Source: Gilliamella sp. wkB171
Lineage (GTDB): Bacteria; Pseudomonadota; Gammaproteobacteria; Enterobacterales; Orbaceae
Length of the DNA: 64,000 nucleotides
Reading direction: 5' to 3'
NCBI RefSeq assembly: GCF_001693755.1
Contig: NZ_LYST01000043.1
Location: 248,001 to 312,000, forward strand
This document shows, one piece after another, positions 8,803 through 18,553 of this stretch. Both the position numbers and the translations under genes were made by a program. Positions within the stretch are counted from its first letter, which is position 1. Each line of letters starts with the position of its first letter. The notes below the pieces were generated by a model, which was given only the letters and a program-made list of their open reading frames with translations, was not told the DNA's origin and did not search any database.

Positions 8803-9339
8803 CTATTTGGTAATAATATGCTCAGGTTTAACAGTTAATTCCATGCCAGAGCCGACATTCACCTTAATATGTTCTTTTTCAATATTAATGATTTGAACTC
8901 TTAATGGTTTATTGCCTAATAATACTTTAACAAAGTCACCCACTTTTAAAGCCTTCGGTTTTTTGATTGGTGGGCGAGAATTTTTACGTTTTTCTTTTGC
9001 TCTTTCTTTGGCTTTTTGTTTACTTTCTTTTAGCTGTTGTTGGGCGTATTGTTCTTGTTCTTTATTAATAGTATCATCAGGATTTCCATCTAAATCAACT
9101 CGATTAGCGCCCTCTTTAATACTATATAAATAACGCCAGCTCATCGTGTAAGCACGCAGTGCCACACGAAGTTTGGTTTTACTAAGAACGTCACTTTCGC
9201 TCAAACGAGAAAGGATATCTTGAAATATCCCAATTTTGAGTGGTTTAGCTTCGCCTTCAAGCGTAAAACAATTAGGGAATTGTTCGACTAAATATGCAAT
9301 AATCTCTTTACTATTTGTTAATTGAAACTGACTTTCCAT
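8803..9339 (-). CDS. proQ: RNA chaperone ProQ
   Basis: A FinO-domain RNA-binding protein of about 178 residues. The N-terminal domain has NSKEIIAYLVEQFPNCF, PLKIGIFQDI and SWRYLYSIKEGANRVDLDG, close to E. coli ProQ. A lysine/arginine-rich linker (residues about 108-130) leads to a C-terminal SH3-like domain with NVGSGMELTVKPEHI. I start at 9339 (MESQFQL), which aligns with the E. coli start; an in-frame extension to 9357 adds six residues. The linker is shorter than in E. coli (232 residues). ProQ binds structured sRNAs and mRNA 3' ends. Confidence 0.95.
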   Translation of the reverse strand: MESQFQLTNSKEIIAYLVEQFPNCFTLEGEAKPLKIGIFQDILSRLSESDVLSKTKLRVALRAYTMSWRYLYSIKEGANRVDLDGNPDDTINKEQEQYAQQQLKESKQKAKERAKEKRKNSRPPIKKPKALKVGDFVKVLLGNKPLRVQIINIEKEHIKVNVGSGMELTVKPEHIITK

Positions 9340-9408
9340 TGGTAATTCCATTCGCAACTAAATTGAATTTTACTAGCGTTAAAGTATATCTCAGCTTAAA
9401 CAATAACA

Positions 9409-9765
9409 CTAATTATCTTTTTTCTGTTTATTAATAAAAGTAATAAAATCTTTAATACCATTACGCATCAACCAAGATGCAACGATAGATTTTTCATCAT
9501 CCGATAATTGTTCAAATGCAATCATCCATAGTTGAAAAGGTTCGATAGGCGATACGACGTAGCTTGCACTTTCTTCTTCTGCATATAGTGCTTTTTTGAC
9601 AACTAACGGTAAACTGGCAATATGATACTCTAGCGCTTTACCACGAACACCCGTTCTTTTTCGTGAAGTCCATTTTTCAGCTCTAGCTTTTCGATTGACG
9701 CCTTGTATCGTTGATGGCATCCCTGCAATGCTTGATAGCTCTTTTGACGAGAACCATTCTTTCAT
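9409..9765 (-). CDS. Mu-type HTH DNA-binding protein (Mu c repressor-like)
   Basis: About 118 residues. The first 50 follow the phage Mu DNA-binding domain: KEWFSSKELSSIAGMPSTIQ, GVNRKARAEKWTSRKRTGVR, then GKALEYHIASLP. The Mu c repressor and MuA transposase N-termini share this pattern (GMP..GV..RA...GW..RK..GV.GKA.EY). The C-terminal half (SDDEKSIVASWLMRNGIKDF) resembles the short tail of Mu-like repressors. I choose the ATG at 9765 with an AGGAT site upstream; a GTG at 9771 is also possible. It is divergent from a Ner-like gene, exactly the c/ner arrangement of Mu, but no transposase or phage genes surround it. Confidence 0.82.
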   Translation of the reverse strand: MKEWFSSKELSSIAGMPSTIQGVNRKARAEKWTSRKRTGVRGKALEYHIASLPLVVKKALYAEEESASYVVSPIEPFQLWMIAFEQLSDDEKSIVASWLMRNGIKDFITFINKQKKDN

Positions 9766-9942
9766 TTTCACTATCCTATTTTAGCACAATAAGAAAAAAT
9801 TACAGAAATTAAAGAAACTTTGATACAATAAATTAAGAAACATAATTATTAATAACTAAAGTTCAATTATAAACTTACTTGTTTTAGTAACATCAAAGCA
9901 TAACATAGATGCACAAGGTTATAAACTAAGAGGAAATAAAAA
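9766..9942. promoter_or_regulatory. Divergent control region between Mu c-like and Ner-like genes
   Basis: A 177-bp AT-rich gap separates two divergent regulators. It holds an inverted pair CTTTGAT (9818-9824) and ATCAAAG (9892-9898), a possible operator half-site pair. In phage Mu this position carries the early and repressor promoters plus operators bound by c and Ner. Operator assignment here is inference. Confidence 0.4.
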
Positions 9943-10206
9943 ATGAAAATAAAGTCTAGTGATTGGCACCCTGCAGACATTATTGCCGCCTTAAAAAAAC
10001 AAGGAACGACCCTGGCAAATCTATCCCGACAATCGGGTTTGAGTTCATCAACATTGAGTAATGCGTTAGTTAGACCCTGGACTAAAGGCGAAGTTATTAT
10101 AGCTCAAGCTCTCAATTTACAACCTCATGAGATCTGGCCTAGTCGTTATATTAATTCAAATACAAACCAACCAATAAAACGCGTCCTAAGACAAAATAAA
10201 GACTAA
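9943..10206 (+). CDS. Ner/Nlp-family transcriptional regulator
   Basis: An 87-residue winged or lambda-like HTH protein. The line DWHPADIIAALKKQGTTLAN and SGLSSSTLSNALVRPW, followed by KGEVIIAQALNLQPHEIWPSRY, is the Ner/Nlp (SfsB) signature. An AGAGGAAAT ribosome-binding site precedes the ATG. In Mu, Ner represses both early and c transcription. Chromosomal homologues such as E. coli Nlp exist outside prophages. It is divergent from a Mu c-like gene and is followed by a terminator-like hairpin at 10245-10283, so it appears monocistronic. Confidence 0.88.
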   Translation: MKIKSSDWHPADIIAALKKQGTTLANLSRQSGLSSSTLSNALVRPWTKGEVIIAQALNLQPHEIWPSRYINSNTNQPIKRVLRQNKD

Positions 10207-10244
10207 AAATAATAATTATTGTACATTAATAACAAATACGTGGA

Positions 10245-10283
10245 AAATATGGAAACAGTTAAACACATATAGTTTCCATATTT
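10245..10283 (+). terminator. Hairpin after ner-like gene
   Basis: Perfect 12-bp inverted repeat: AAATATGGAAAC at 10245-10256 and GTTTCCATATTT at 10272-10283, loop 15 nt. It starts about 40 bp after the ner-like stop. There is only a weak T-tract. Confidence 0.5.
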
Positions 10284-10421
10284 ACATAAAATCGACCAAT
10301 TTCTTTGATTAATGATAATTTGATTTTTTCAAAATTAAAAAATGCGCTCATCTTGAACGTTGACGAGCATGTGTTATTATTGACACTTCAAAAATTATGT
10401 TAGTTGTCAGGTAACAATACC

Positions 10422-10784
10422 ATGAAAAATATAAGTAAATTCATTATCGCACTATTTTCAATTATTATCCTTTCAAGCTGTAGTCAAAAGAATTTTGTCG
10501 AACAAGGCACACCATTAAGTAAAGAAAAAGTCAGTCACATCGTTGAAGGTGCAACCACCGAATCACAGATAATTTCATTATTTGGCGAACCAACGAGTAG
10601 AAAGGTAATTAATGCTAATGAGACTCAGTGGACCTATAAATATACTAAAAAAAGCTCTACCAGTCATATGCTCATTGGCGAAACCCAATATAATATTCTT
10701 GAAGGAACACTTGATGTGCTAATTTCTAACGGTGTTGTAAGTTGGTTTAATTACGACGAAAATGAAAGACAGAAAAAATGGTAA
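10422..10784 (+). CDS. BamE/SmpA-like outer-membrane lipoprotein
   Basis: About 120 residues. The N-terminus MKNISKFIIALFSIIILSSC is a lipoprotein signal peptide with lipobox LSSC, so the mature protein should be acylated at Cys. The body has GATTESQIISLFGEPTSR, the start of a SmpA/OmlA (BamE-like) fold, and ETQWTYKYTKK. I start at the ATG at 10422; an upstream TTG at 10404 would spoil the signal sequence. It is probably not bamE itself, which has stronger conserved motifs. Function is unknown. Confidence 0.78.
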   Translation: MKNISKFIIALFSIIILSSCSQKNFVEQGTPLSKEKVSHIVEGATTESQIISLFGEPTSRKVINANETQWTYKYTKKSSTSHMLIGETQYNILEGTLDVLISNGVVSWFNYDENERQKKW

Positions 10785-10805
10785 TTAATTTACCTTTATA
10801 CAAAA

Positions 10806-10832
10806 ACTAGTGCATCTTTTTGATGTGCTAGT
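10806..10832 (+). terminator. Hairpin after BamE-like gene
   Basis: ACTAGTGCATC at 10806-10816 pairs with GATGTGCTAGT at 10822-10832 (11 bp with two G-U pairs) around a five-T loop, 22 bp after the stop. No strong T-tract follows. Confidence 0.4.
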
Positions 10833-10955
10833 AATTCCAATATTCCACACGCTATCTTCTATTGATTAACGCCTTGTTATTAGGCCTGTTTATTCGTTAA
10901 ACATTTTTAAATGCCTAAACATTCAACATCTATTTAATCAAGTCCAAGACAGAGC

Positions 10956-10983
10956 TGGACAAAATTATGCATTAGGCTATACT
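10956..10983 (+). promoter_or_regulatory. rnpB promoter
   Basis: A -35 box TGGACA at 10956-10961 and a -10 box TATACT at 10978-10983, 16 bp apart, end 7 bp before the predicted 5' end of RNase P RNA. This is a strong sigma-70 pattern. Confidence 0.75.
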
Positions 10984-10990
10984 CATGGAC

Positions 10991-11379
10991 GAAATTAACC
11001 AGACAATCGCTGCTTTGTTGTAGTCCTTTTTAAAGGAGACAAACAGAGGGGAGGAAAGTCCGGGCTCCATAGGGCAGAGTGCCAGGTAACACCTGGGGGA
11101 TGTTGGCGAGAGCGAACATTCACGACTAGTGCAACAGAGAGTATACCGCCGATGGCTTATTGTTTAAATAAGATCAGGTAAGGGTGAAAGGGTGTGGTAA
11201 GAGCACACCGCGCAACTGGTAACAGTTGTGGCACGGTAAACTCCACTCGGAGCAAGGTCAAATAGGGATTCATTGGCGCGGCCCGCGTTGAATCCGGGTA
11301 GACTGCTTGAGCTAATGCGTGAGTATTAGCCTAGAGGAATGATTGTCCACGACAGAACCCGGCTTATCGGTTAATTTCA
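10991..11379 (+). ncRNA. rnpB: RNase P RNA (class A)
   Basis: The catalytic RNA of RNase P, which matures tRNA 5' ends. Highly conserved blocks are present in order: GAGGGGAGGAAAGTCCGGGC, CAGAGTGCCAGGTAAC, GCAACAGAGAG, GGTAAGGGTGAAAGGGTG, GGTAAACTCCACTCGGAGCA, TGCTTGAG and the 3' block CCACGACAGAACCCGGCTTA. The order and ends match E. coli M1 RNA, about 377 nt. The 3' end falls only about 5 bp from the stop codon of the convergent DedA gene. Confidence 0.98.
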
Positions 11380-11383
11380 ACTT

Positions 11384-12070
11384 TTATTTTTTGCAGTCTT
11401 GCTTTGCTTGTTTTTTATTGCTTAACCAACGTTTTACCGCTAACCAAATCGAAAAGACTAAACCAAGCACCAATAAAAATACTGGTATTAGCATTAATAA
11501 AGACATGAACTGCTTTTCATAGGTTTTAAAAATTGGTGATAATCCAAATAAATAACCTAATGTGACAATCAAAAATATCCATAATGTTGCACTAATCCAA
11601 TTGTAGATATGGAATTTACGGCTATGTAAACCCGATAAACCAGCCATCATTGGTAATAGTGTTCGAACAAAAGCAATAAATCGACCGATAAATAAAGCTT
11701 GTAAACCATATTTATGGAATAGTACTTCTGATTTATGGTGATATTTTTCTGGCAAATGCGCCATCCAATTTTGCACAATTTTGGTATTACCCAACCAACG
11801 TCCTTGTGCATAACCAAGCCATGTGCCAAAAGCGGCGCCAGCAATCAAAATTAAATTTATAAGACCAAAATGAAAAACATCAAGACTTATCAATACACCG
11901 GTTAAAAACAGTAAACTATCACCCGGTAAAAATGCCGCGGGTAAAACACCGTTTTCTAATAAGATGATGACAAACAGCATGCCATATAATATCCATAACA
12001 CGTTGGGATTTGAAAGTGTTGCAATGTCCATATGAACAAATGCTTGATAAAGTGTAATGATTGTTTCCAT
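11384..12070 (-). CDS. yqjA: DedA-family inner-membrane protein (YqjA/YghB type)
   Basis: A 228-residue DedA protein, implicated in lipid scrambling, proton-linked envelope homeostasis and drug tolerance. The core motifs LENGVLPAAFLPGDSLL, GYAQGRWLGNTKIVQNW and FHKYGLQALFIGRFIAFVRT, then LLPMMAGLSGLHSRKF, follow E. coli YqjA closely over the whole length. The conserved acidic and arginine residues of the family (the E in LEN, D in PGDS, and R in GRF and VRT) are present. YghB is a close paralogue and cannot be excluded. It is convergent with rnpB. Confidence 0.9.
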   Translation of the reverse strand: METIITLYQAFVHMDIATLSNPNVLWILYGMLFVIILLENGVLPAAFLPGDSLLFLTGVLISLDVFHFGLINLILIAGAAFGTWLGYAQGRWLGNTKIVQNWMAHLPEKYHHKSEVLFHKYGLQALFIGRFIAFVRTLLPMMAGLSGLHSRKFHIYNWISATLWIFLIVTLGYLFGLSPIFKTYEKQFMSLLMLIPVFLLVLGLVFSIWLAVKRWLSNKKQAKQDCKK

Positions 12071-12101
12071 CTATTTTTATATCTCACTGATTTAGTTATG
12101 A

Positions 12102-13556
12102 CTAATTTATAGTACCACCAACCGTTAAATTATCCACTTTTAAAGTGGGTTGTCCAACACCGACAGGTACGCTTTGCCCAGCTTTACCACAAACACCAAC
12201 ACCGGAATCAAGTGATAAATCATTACCTACCATTGAAATTTGCTGCATGGTTTCAATGCCCGATCCAATTAGTGTCGCGCCTTTAACTGGATGCGTAATT
12301 TTGCCTTTTTCAATGAGGTATGCTTCTGATGCTGAAAATACAAATTTGCCTGATGTAATATCAACCTGTCCACCAGCAAAGTTAGGTGCATAAAGCCCAT
12401 AATCTACACTACTAATGATTTCATCAAATGTTGAATTACCCGCTAGCATGTAAGTATTGGTCATTCTTGGCATAGGTAAGCAAGCATAATTTTCACGGCG
12501 ACCGTTGCCGGTAGAATGGCATCCCATTAACTTAGCATTTAGTTTGTCAAACATATAACCTTTCAAAACACCATTTTCAATTAAAACCGTTTTTTGAGTT
12601 GGTGTACCTTCATCATCAATCGAAAGTGAACCACGTCGGTTTTCGATTGTACCATCGTCAACAATCGTACAAAGTTCTGAAGTGACCTGCTCACCTATCT
12701 TACCAGAAAACACGGAGCTATTTTTACGATTAAAGTCACCTTCTAAACCATGCCCTACCGCTTCATGTAGCAACACGCCAGGCCAACCGGCACCTAAAAT
12801 AACAGGCATTGTACCTGCTGGCGCAGCTTTTGCCGAAAGCGACACTAACGCAAGTCTAACAGCTTCGCGAGTGTAGCTATCGGCAATACTTTCACCGGTT
12901 TGAGGATTGGTTGTTAAAAAATATTCATAACCAAAACGCCCTCCACCACCACTGCTGCCATGCTCTCGTTTACCATCTTTTTCAACTATTACTGAAACAG
13001 ATAAACGCACTAACGGCCGAACATCAGCGCACAACGATCCATCTGTTGCTGCAATTAAAATATCTTCATAACTACCAATTAGACTCGCGGAAACTTCAAT
13101 AACCCTTGGATCGATTGAACGTGCTAATGCATCAATTTGCTTTAATAGCGCTATTTTTTGTTCTTGTGAAAAGGAGTTAATTGGATTAATAGCTGGGTAG
13201 ATCGCAACGGTTTCTGCTTGTTTAAACGGCGTTACAACAATTGGAGTCTGCTGTTTAGTGATTGAATTAGCGGCTAAAGCACTTTGCTCTAGGCGGTTTA
13301 AAGAGAGTTGATCTGTATAAGCAAATCCAGTTTTTTCACCTACGATTGCACGAACGCCGACTCCCTGATCGCGATGAAAAGAAGCATTTTTAATAATTCG
13401 ATCTTCAAGCGACCAACTTTCATAGTAACCAGACAAAAAATATAAATCACCAAAATCTATTTGTCTTGAACTTAATATATCAAGCAAATTCAAAAGATCT
13501 TGGTGGCTTAGGTTATTGGGATTGAGTAACCGTTCACTCACTTGAGTAATTATCAT
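12102..13556 (-). CDS. tldD: Metalloprotease TldD
   Basis: A 484-residue subunit of the TldD/TldE (PmbA) heterodimeric metalloprotease, which degrades unfolded peptides and matures microcin B17 and CcdA in E. coli. The zinc site [12 protein letters not shown] (HExxxH) is intact, followed by the C-terminal cysteine-containing [20 protein letters not shown] typical of TldD. It lies downstream of rng on the same strand, as in E. coli, except that the large yhdP gene between them is missing. A tldE/pmbA partner is not in this window. Confidence 0.96.
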   Translation of the reverse strand: MIITQVSERLLNPNNLSHQDLLNLLDILSSRQIDFGDLYFLSGYYESWSLEDRIIKNASFHRDQGVGVRAIVGEKTGFAYTDQLSLNRLEQSALAANSITKQQTPIVVTPFKQAETVAIYPAINPINSFSQEQKIALLKQIDALARSIDPRVIEVSASLIGSYEDILIAATDGSLCADVRPLVRLSVSVIVEKDGKREHGSSGGGGRFGYEYFLTTNPQTGESIADSYTREAVRLALVSLSAKAAPAGTMPVILGAGWPGVLLHEAVGHGLEGDFNRKNSSVFSGKIGEQVTSELCTIVDDGTIENRRGSLSIDDEGTPTQKTVLIENGVLKGYMFDKLNAKLMGCHSTGNGRRENYACLPMPRMTNTYMLAGNSTFDEIISSVDYGLYAPNFAGGQVDITSGKFVFSASEAYLIEKGKITHPVKGATLIGSGIETMQQISMVGNDLSLDSGVGVCGKAGQSVPVGVGQPTLKVDNLTVGGTIN

Positions 13557-13704
13557 AAATTCCTTTATCTGTACTTTATCACATTAGTTATTTAGCTAAT
13601 TGTTTTTCATCTTTGTTTATAATGGGGCTATTATTGCACATTTCAAATCGTTATCTTAAAACACAAGAATGATGACTGTTAGTATTGTGATGAAATATCA
13701 ATTA

Positions 13705-15180
13705 TTACATCAATACCACATCATACTGCTCTTGAATATAAAGCGGTTCAACTTTAACTTCCACTCGCTTACCAACAAATATTTCAACTTCGGCTAGAGC
13801 ATGTGATTCATCTGTAGTTAAAGCATTCGCGACAGCCGATGATGCATAAACCAAAAAGTATTCAGAACGATGAGCTTTATAGACACGAACAATTTCACGT
13901 AAAATTTCATTGCAGACGGTTTCAACAGACTTGACCATGCCTCTGCCTTTACATGCTGGACACTCCTCACATAAAATGTGACCGATGCTTTCACGAGTCC
14001 GTTTACGTGTCATCTCAACCAAACCCAATGCCGAAAACGAATTAATTGTTGTTCTTGCCCTGTCTTTCGATAAAAAATCTTGTAAAGATTGTAATACGCG
14101 CTCACGGTGCAAGTCTTCTTGCATATCAATAAAATCAATGATAATAATTCCGCCTAAATTACGTAAGCGTAACTGTCGAGCTATGGCAATAGTTGCTTCA
14201 ATATTAGTATTAAAAATCGTTTCTTCTAAATTACGATGACCAACAAATGCACCTGTATTGATATCAATGGTTGTCATGGCTTCAGTTTGGTCAATAATTA
14301 AATAACCACCCGATTTTAATTTAACTTTGCGATCTAATGCTCGTTGTATTTCGTTTTCAGTATCATAAAGATCGAAAATCGGGATACTGCCACGATAGTG
14401 AGATAATTTATCTGTCACTTCGGGCATAAACTCCTGAGTAAACTCAATAAGTAAATCATAGGTTTGCTTTGAATCGACCAATATTCGCTCTATTGGATCA
14501 CCGACAAAATCACGCAATACCCGTTGTGATAGTTCAAGTTCACCATACACTAAATTTTTACTAATCGGGCGAGCCATTCGTTCTTGAATTTTTTTCCACA
14601 ACCGTTTTAGAAAATTAGCATCTTGTTCTAGTTCATGTGCGTTAGCGCCTTCAGCTGCGGTGCGAACAATAAAGCCCCCTTCTGGCGTAACATATTGTTC
14701 TACAATATGCTTAAGTCTTTCTCGCTCTGTTTCACTTTCAATACGCTGTGAAGTGGCAACATGCGCTGAATTTTGCCCCGGCATTAATACCAAATAACGC
14801 GAAGGTAATGTAATATCAGTTGTCAGTCTTGCCCCTTTTGTACCTAACGGGTCTTTGACGACTTGTACCATTAAGTCTTGACCTTGGCGAACCAGCTCAG
14901 AAATATCCTTAACTTGAAATTGTTCTTGCTCAGAATAAGAAACACATTCAGTATGCGGCATAATATCTGAAGCATGTAGAAAAGCAGCTTTTTCTAAACC
15001 AATATCAACAAATGCAGCTTGCATACCTGGCAAAATTCGAATGACTTTACCTTTATATATATTACCGACAATACCACGGCGTGATTCACGATCGACATGA
15101 ATTTCTTGCAAAACACCATCTTCAATATAAGCTACACGAGTTTCTGACGGTGTCACATTCATTAATAATTCAACAGACAT
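13705..15180 (-). CDS. rng: Ribonuclease G
   Basis: A 491-residue RNase E/G-family endonuclease that matures 16S rRNA 5' ends and degrades some mRNAs. The S1 domain spans roughly residues 35-125 (GNIYKGKVIRILPGMQAAFV). The catalytic acids lie in TIDINTGAF and IIIDFIDM, and the zinc-link CPACKGRG occurs near residue 408. No RNase E-like C-terminal scaffold is present, so it is RNase G. It follows mreD by 14 bp, as part of a mre-rng cluster; yhdE (maf) between them in E. coli is absent. Confidence 0.97.
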   Translation of the reverse strand: MSVELLMNVTPSETRVAYIEDGVLQEIHVDRESRRGIVGNIYKGKVIRILPGMQAAFVDIGLEKAAFLHASDIMPHTECVSYSEQEQFQVKDISELVRQGQDLMVQVVKDPLGTKGARLTTDITLPSRYLVLMPGQNSAHVATSQRIESETERERLKHIVEQYVTPEGGFIVRTAAEGANAHELEQDANFLKRLWKKIQERMARPISKNLVYGELELSQRVLRDFVGDPIERILVDSKQTYDLLIEFTQEFMPEVTDKLSHYRGSIPIFDLYDTENEIQRALDRKVKLKSGGYLIIDQTEAMTTIDINTGAFVGHRNLEETIFNTNIEATIAIARQLRLRNLGGIIIIDFIDMQEDLHRERVLQSLQDFLSKDRARTTINSFSALGLVEMTRKRTRESIGHILCEECPACKGRGMVKSVETVCNEILREIVRVYKAHRSEYFLVYASSAVANALTTDESHALAEVEIFVGKRVEVKVEPLYIQEQYDVVLM

Positions 15181-15194
15181 AAAGAGAGTTTCCT

Positions 15195-15680
15195 TTAATT
15201 AATTGCAAAGTTCCGTGCTATTCGTCGTAAGAGTAGATATATCCATATCCATAAAAAGCCATCCACACAACTCGATAATAAGATATAAGGTGACATAGAA
15301 ATTATATGATAAATACTGACTTGAAATATAAACACTAATCCATTATAGCAAACAGAAACCGCAATTATTATAAAGGATTGTTGCCACAATGCTAAATTAC
15401 GAAGTAACTGATATTTAAAAACAAGCAAATAAGCTATAAATGAATAAATAAACGCGTGTACACCTAAAAAAGTACCCGAACATAAATCTATCATTAGACC
15501 AAATAAAAAAGCGGTGCCAATACCGACTTGGTAAGGTTGTGCAATTAACCAATAAGCTAAAATTAACATAAACCAATGGGGTTTGAACATGTTGTATGCT
15601 GGTGGCCATGGTATAATTTGTAAACATAATCCAATAAATAATGTTAGCCAAATAAATAATATGCCATTATGACCCCTCAT
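15195..15680 (-). CDS. mreD: Rod-shape protein MreD
   Basis: A 161-residue polytopic inner-membrane protein with about five hydrophobic segments. Its N-terminus NGILFIWLTLFIGLCLQIIP and the segment FLFGLMIDLCSGTFLGVHAF are typical of MreD. Its start overlaps the mreC end by 14 bp, indicating translational coupling. MreD acts with MreC, MreB, RodA and PBP2 in sidewall elongation. Confidence 0.93.
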   Translation of the reverse strand: MRGHNGILFIWLTLFIGLCLQIIPWPPAYNMFKPHWFMLILAYWLIAQPYQVGIGTAFLFGLMIDLCSGTFLGVHAFIYSFIAYLLVFKYQLLRNLALWQQSFIIIAVSVCYNGLVFIFQVSIYHIISMSPYILLSSCVDGFLWIWIYLLLRRIARNFAIN

Positions 15681-16509
15681 GTTTTACTCCTTGATCTCCC
15701 CATAATAATAGTAGATAACGTAATCGTTTTAAATCCGCTGTTGGTGTTGCCGAAATAATTGGCGTTGAATCATTAATATCGAGTTTAACAGAACTCACCA
15801 CAGCCACGGGATATCCCTCAGGAAAGCGACCGTCAAGTCCTGAAGTGACAAGTACATCGCCAACTTTAATATCAACATTGTTAGGTAAAAAATCGAGCGT
15901 TAGATCATTGCTACAACCATTACCTACCGCCACCATAGATATATCGTTTCTTAATACTTGTACCGGAATGGCATGTTGATAATCACACACTAAAATCGCT
16001 CGGCTAGTCGTCTGCGCGGTCTGATAAATTTGACCAACAATCCCTTTTTCATCAACTACCGGTTGACCTACATAAACCCCATCATTTTGACCTTTATTTA
16101 CAACGACTTGATAAACATATGGATCTGTGTCTGCTAATAAAACTTGTGCCGCCATTTTATGTTCATCATGTCTGAGCGGAGATCCCAGTAATTCTCTCAG
16201 TCGATTATTTTCATGTCTTAGATGATCAAATAATAATAAATCTGCCTTTTTTTCAAGCAACAAATTATTCAGTTTTACATTTTCTGCTTCTAATGTTTCT
16301 CGTGTTTTTGACATTTCATAAAACCCATCAAGCGTAGCTTGGGGTGCATTTGAAATGTAATATAAAGGGGAGATAATTGTATCTAAATAATAACGAACTT
16401 CTTTAAAAGGACGATAATTTATATCCAATGCAATTAAAGCTAACGACATAGCCAAAGACATAAATAATTGTACACTAAGAGGCGAACGTTTAGAAAAAAG
16501 CAATTTCAT
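15667..16509 (-). CDS. mreC: Rod-shape protein MreC
   Basis: A 280-residue bitopic periplasmic protein. One N-terminal transmembrane helix (about residues 12-30) is followed by a coiled coil (about 65-105, with EAENVKLNNLLLEKKADLL) and the MreC beta-barrel domain (GQNDGVYVGQPVVDEKGIVGQ and VGDVLVTSGLDGRFPEGYP). MreC links the MreB cytoskeleton to PBP2. A long gap of about 140 bp separates it from mreB; it contains a GC-rich palindrome at 16563-16583. Confidence 0.96.
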   Translation of the reverse strand: MKLLFSKRSPLSVQLFMSLAMSLALIALDINYRPFKEVRYYLDTIISPLYYISNAPQATLDGFYEMSKTRETLEAENVKLNNLLLEKKADLLLFDHLRHENNRLRELLGSPLRHDEHKMAAQVLLADTDPYVYQVVVNKGQNDGVYVGQPVVDEKGIVGQIYQTAQTTSRAILVCDYQHAIPVQVLRNDISMVAVGNGCSNDLTLDFLPNNVDIKVGDVLVTSGLDGRFPEGYPVAVVSSVKLDINDSTPIISATPTADLKRLRYLLLLWGDQGVKHEGS

Positions 16510-16562
16510 TGTTCAGTACTTACCTGTAATAGACTCAAAATCTAATTATTTTAATATATGAC

Positions 16563-16583
16563 TCCGCCGACAATGTCGGCGGA
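16563..16583. repeat. GC-rich palindrome between mreB and mreC (copy 1)
   Basis: TCCGCCGACA at 16563-16572 and TGTCGGCGGA at 16574-16583 form a 10-bp stem around one base. It stands out in an AT-rich region and recurs after eda at 20618-20638. No T-tract follows on the minus strand, so it looks more like a transcript-processing or REP-like element than an intrinsic terminator. Confidence 0.7.
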
Positions 16584-16647
16584 AAAATGAGAGGTATATT
16601 TACTAATCATTTCATTAGTTAAGAGTGAGTTAACATTGTTTGAACTT

Positions 16648-17921
<1,274 letters not shown>

Positions 17922-17960
17922 ATGACAAAATCGGTTTTACAGTGTATGCTTCCGCGTTAA
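17922..17960 (+). CDS. Candidate 12-residue leader peptide upstream of accBC
   Basis: ATG at 17922 opens a 12-codon frame MTKSVLQCMLPR ending in TAA at 17958-17960. It is preceded by AAAGGAGATATATA, the best Shine-Dalgarno sequence in the neighbourhood and much stronger than that of accB itself. The accB start lies 102 bp downstream, past a perfect inverted repeat at 17986-18005. This layout suggests a translated leader that could affect accBC expression. No repeated regulatory codon is visible, so the mechanism is unknown, and it may be a chance ORF. Confidence 0.4.
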   Translation: MTKSVLQCMLPR

Positions 17961-17985
17961 TGTTGAGTTACTGCCTTATTATCGA

Positions 17986-18005
17986 CTTAAAAGATCTCTT
18001 TTAAG
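17986..18005 (+). repeat. Perfect inverted repeat in accBC leader
   Basis: CTTAAAAGA at 17986-17994 and TCTTTTAAG at 17997-18005 are exact complements separated by two bases. It lies between the candidate leader peptide and accB. It could be an operator (a protein-binding palindrome) or an RNA hairpin; no T-tract follows. Confidence 0.6.
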
Positions 18006-18062
18006 ATATTAAGGATGCATTAAAATAATTGTTACTTATATCAAATAAACACGGTGTAATTC

Positions 18063-18524
18063 ATGGATATACGCAAAATTAAAAAATTAATTGAATTAGT
18101 TGAAGAATCAGGTATTTCAGAGCTTGAAATTTCTGAAGGTGAAGAGTCAGTACGAATTAGTCGTTCTGTTCCCGCTACAAACTATTCTGCGCCAATACAA
18201 AATATTCAAATTCCTCAAGCAGCTCCAGTTGTTGTTGCTCCTAGTGCAGCAGCGGATGTTGTTACTGAAGCTGATCCTATTACTCCTACTGGCACGACTA
18301 TAAAATCGCCAATGGTAGGCACTTTTTATCGCACACCAAGCCCAGAATCGAAAGCGTTTGTTGAAGTGGGTCAAACTGTAAATGTTGGTGATGTACTTTG
18401 TATTGTTGAAGCGATGAAAATGATGAACCAAATTGAATCAGAAAAAGCAGGCACAATTAAAGCTATTTTAGTTGAAAACGGTCAACCAGTTGAATTTGAT
18501 CAGCCACTATTCATCATTGAATAA
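18063..18524 (+). CDS. accB: Biotin carboxyl carrier protein of acetyl-CoA carboxylase
   Basis: A 153-residue BCCP. The C-terminal biotinyl domain carries [11 protein letters not shown], with the biotinylated Lys in AMKM, and the start of the domain at [20 protein letters not shown]. The middle is a flexible Ala/Pro/Val-rich linker. It carries CO2 on biotin from AccC to AccAD in the first step of fatty-acid synthesis. accC follows after 29 bp. In E. coli BCCP represses its own operon, which makes the long leader here interesting. Confidence 0.98.
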   Translation: MDIRKIKKLIELVEESGISELEISEGEESVRISRSVPATNYSAPIQNIQIPQAAPVVVAPSAAADVVTEADPITPTGTTIKSPMVGTFYRTPSPESKAFVEVGQTVNVGDVLCIVEAMKMMNQIESEKAGTIKAILVENGQPVEFDQPLFIIE

Positions 18525-18553
18525 TATTCATTAAAAAAATTAAGAGATTGAAT

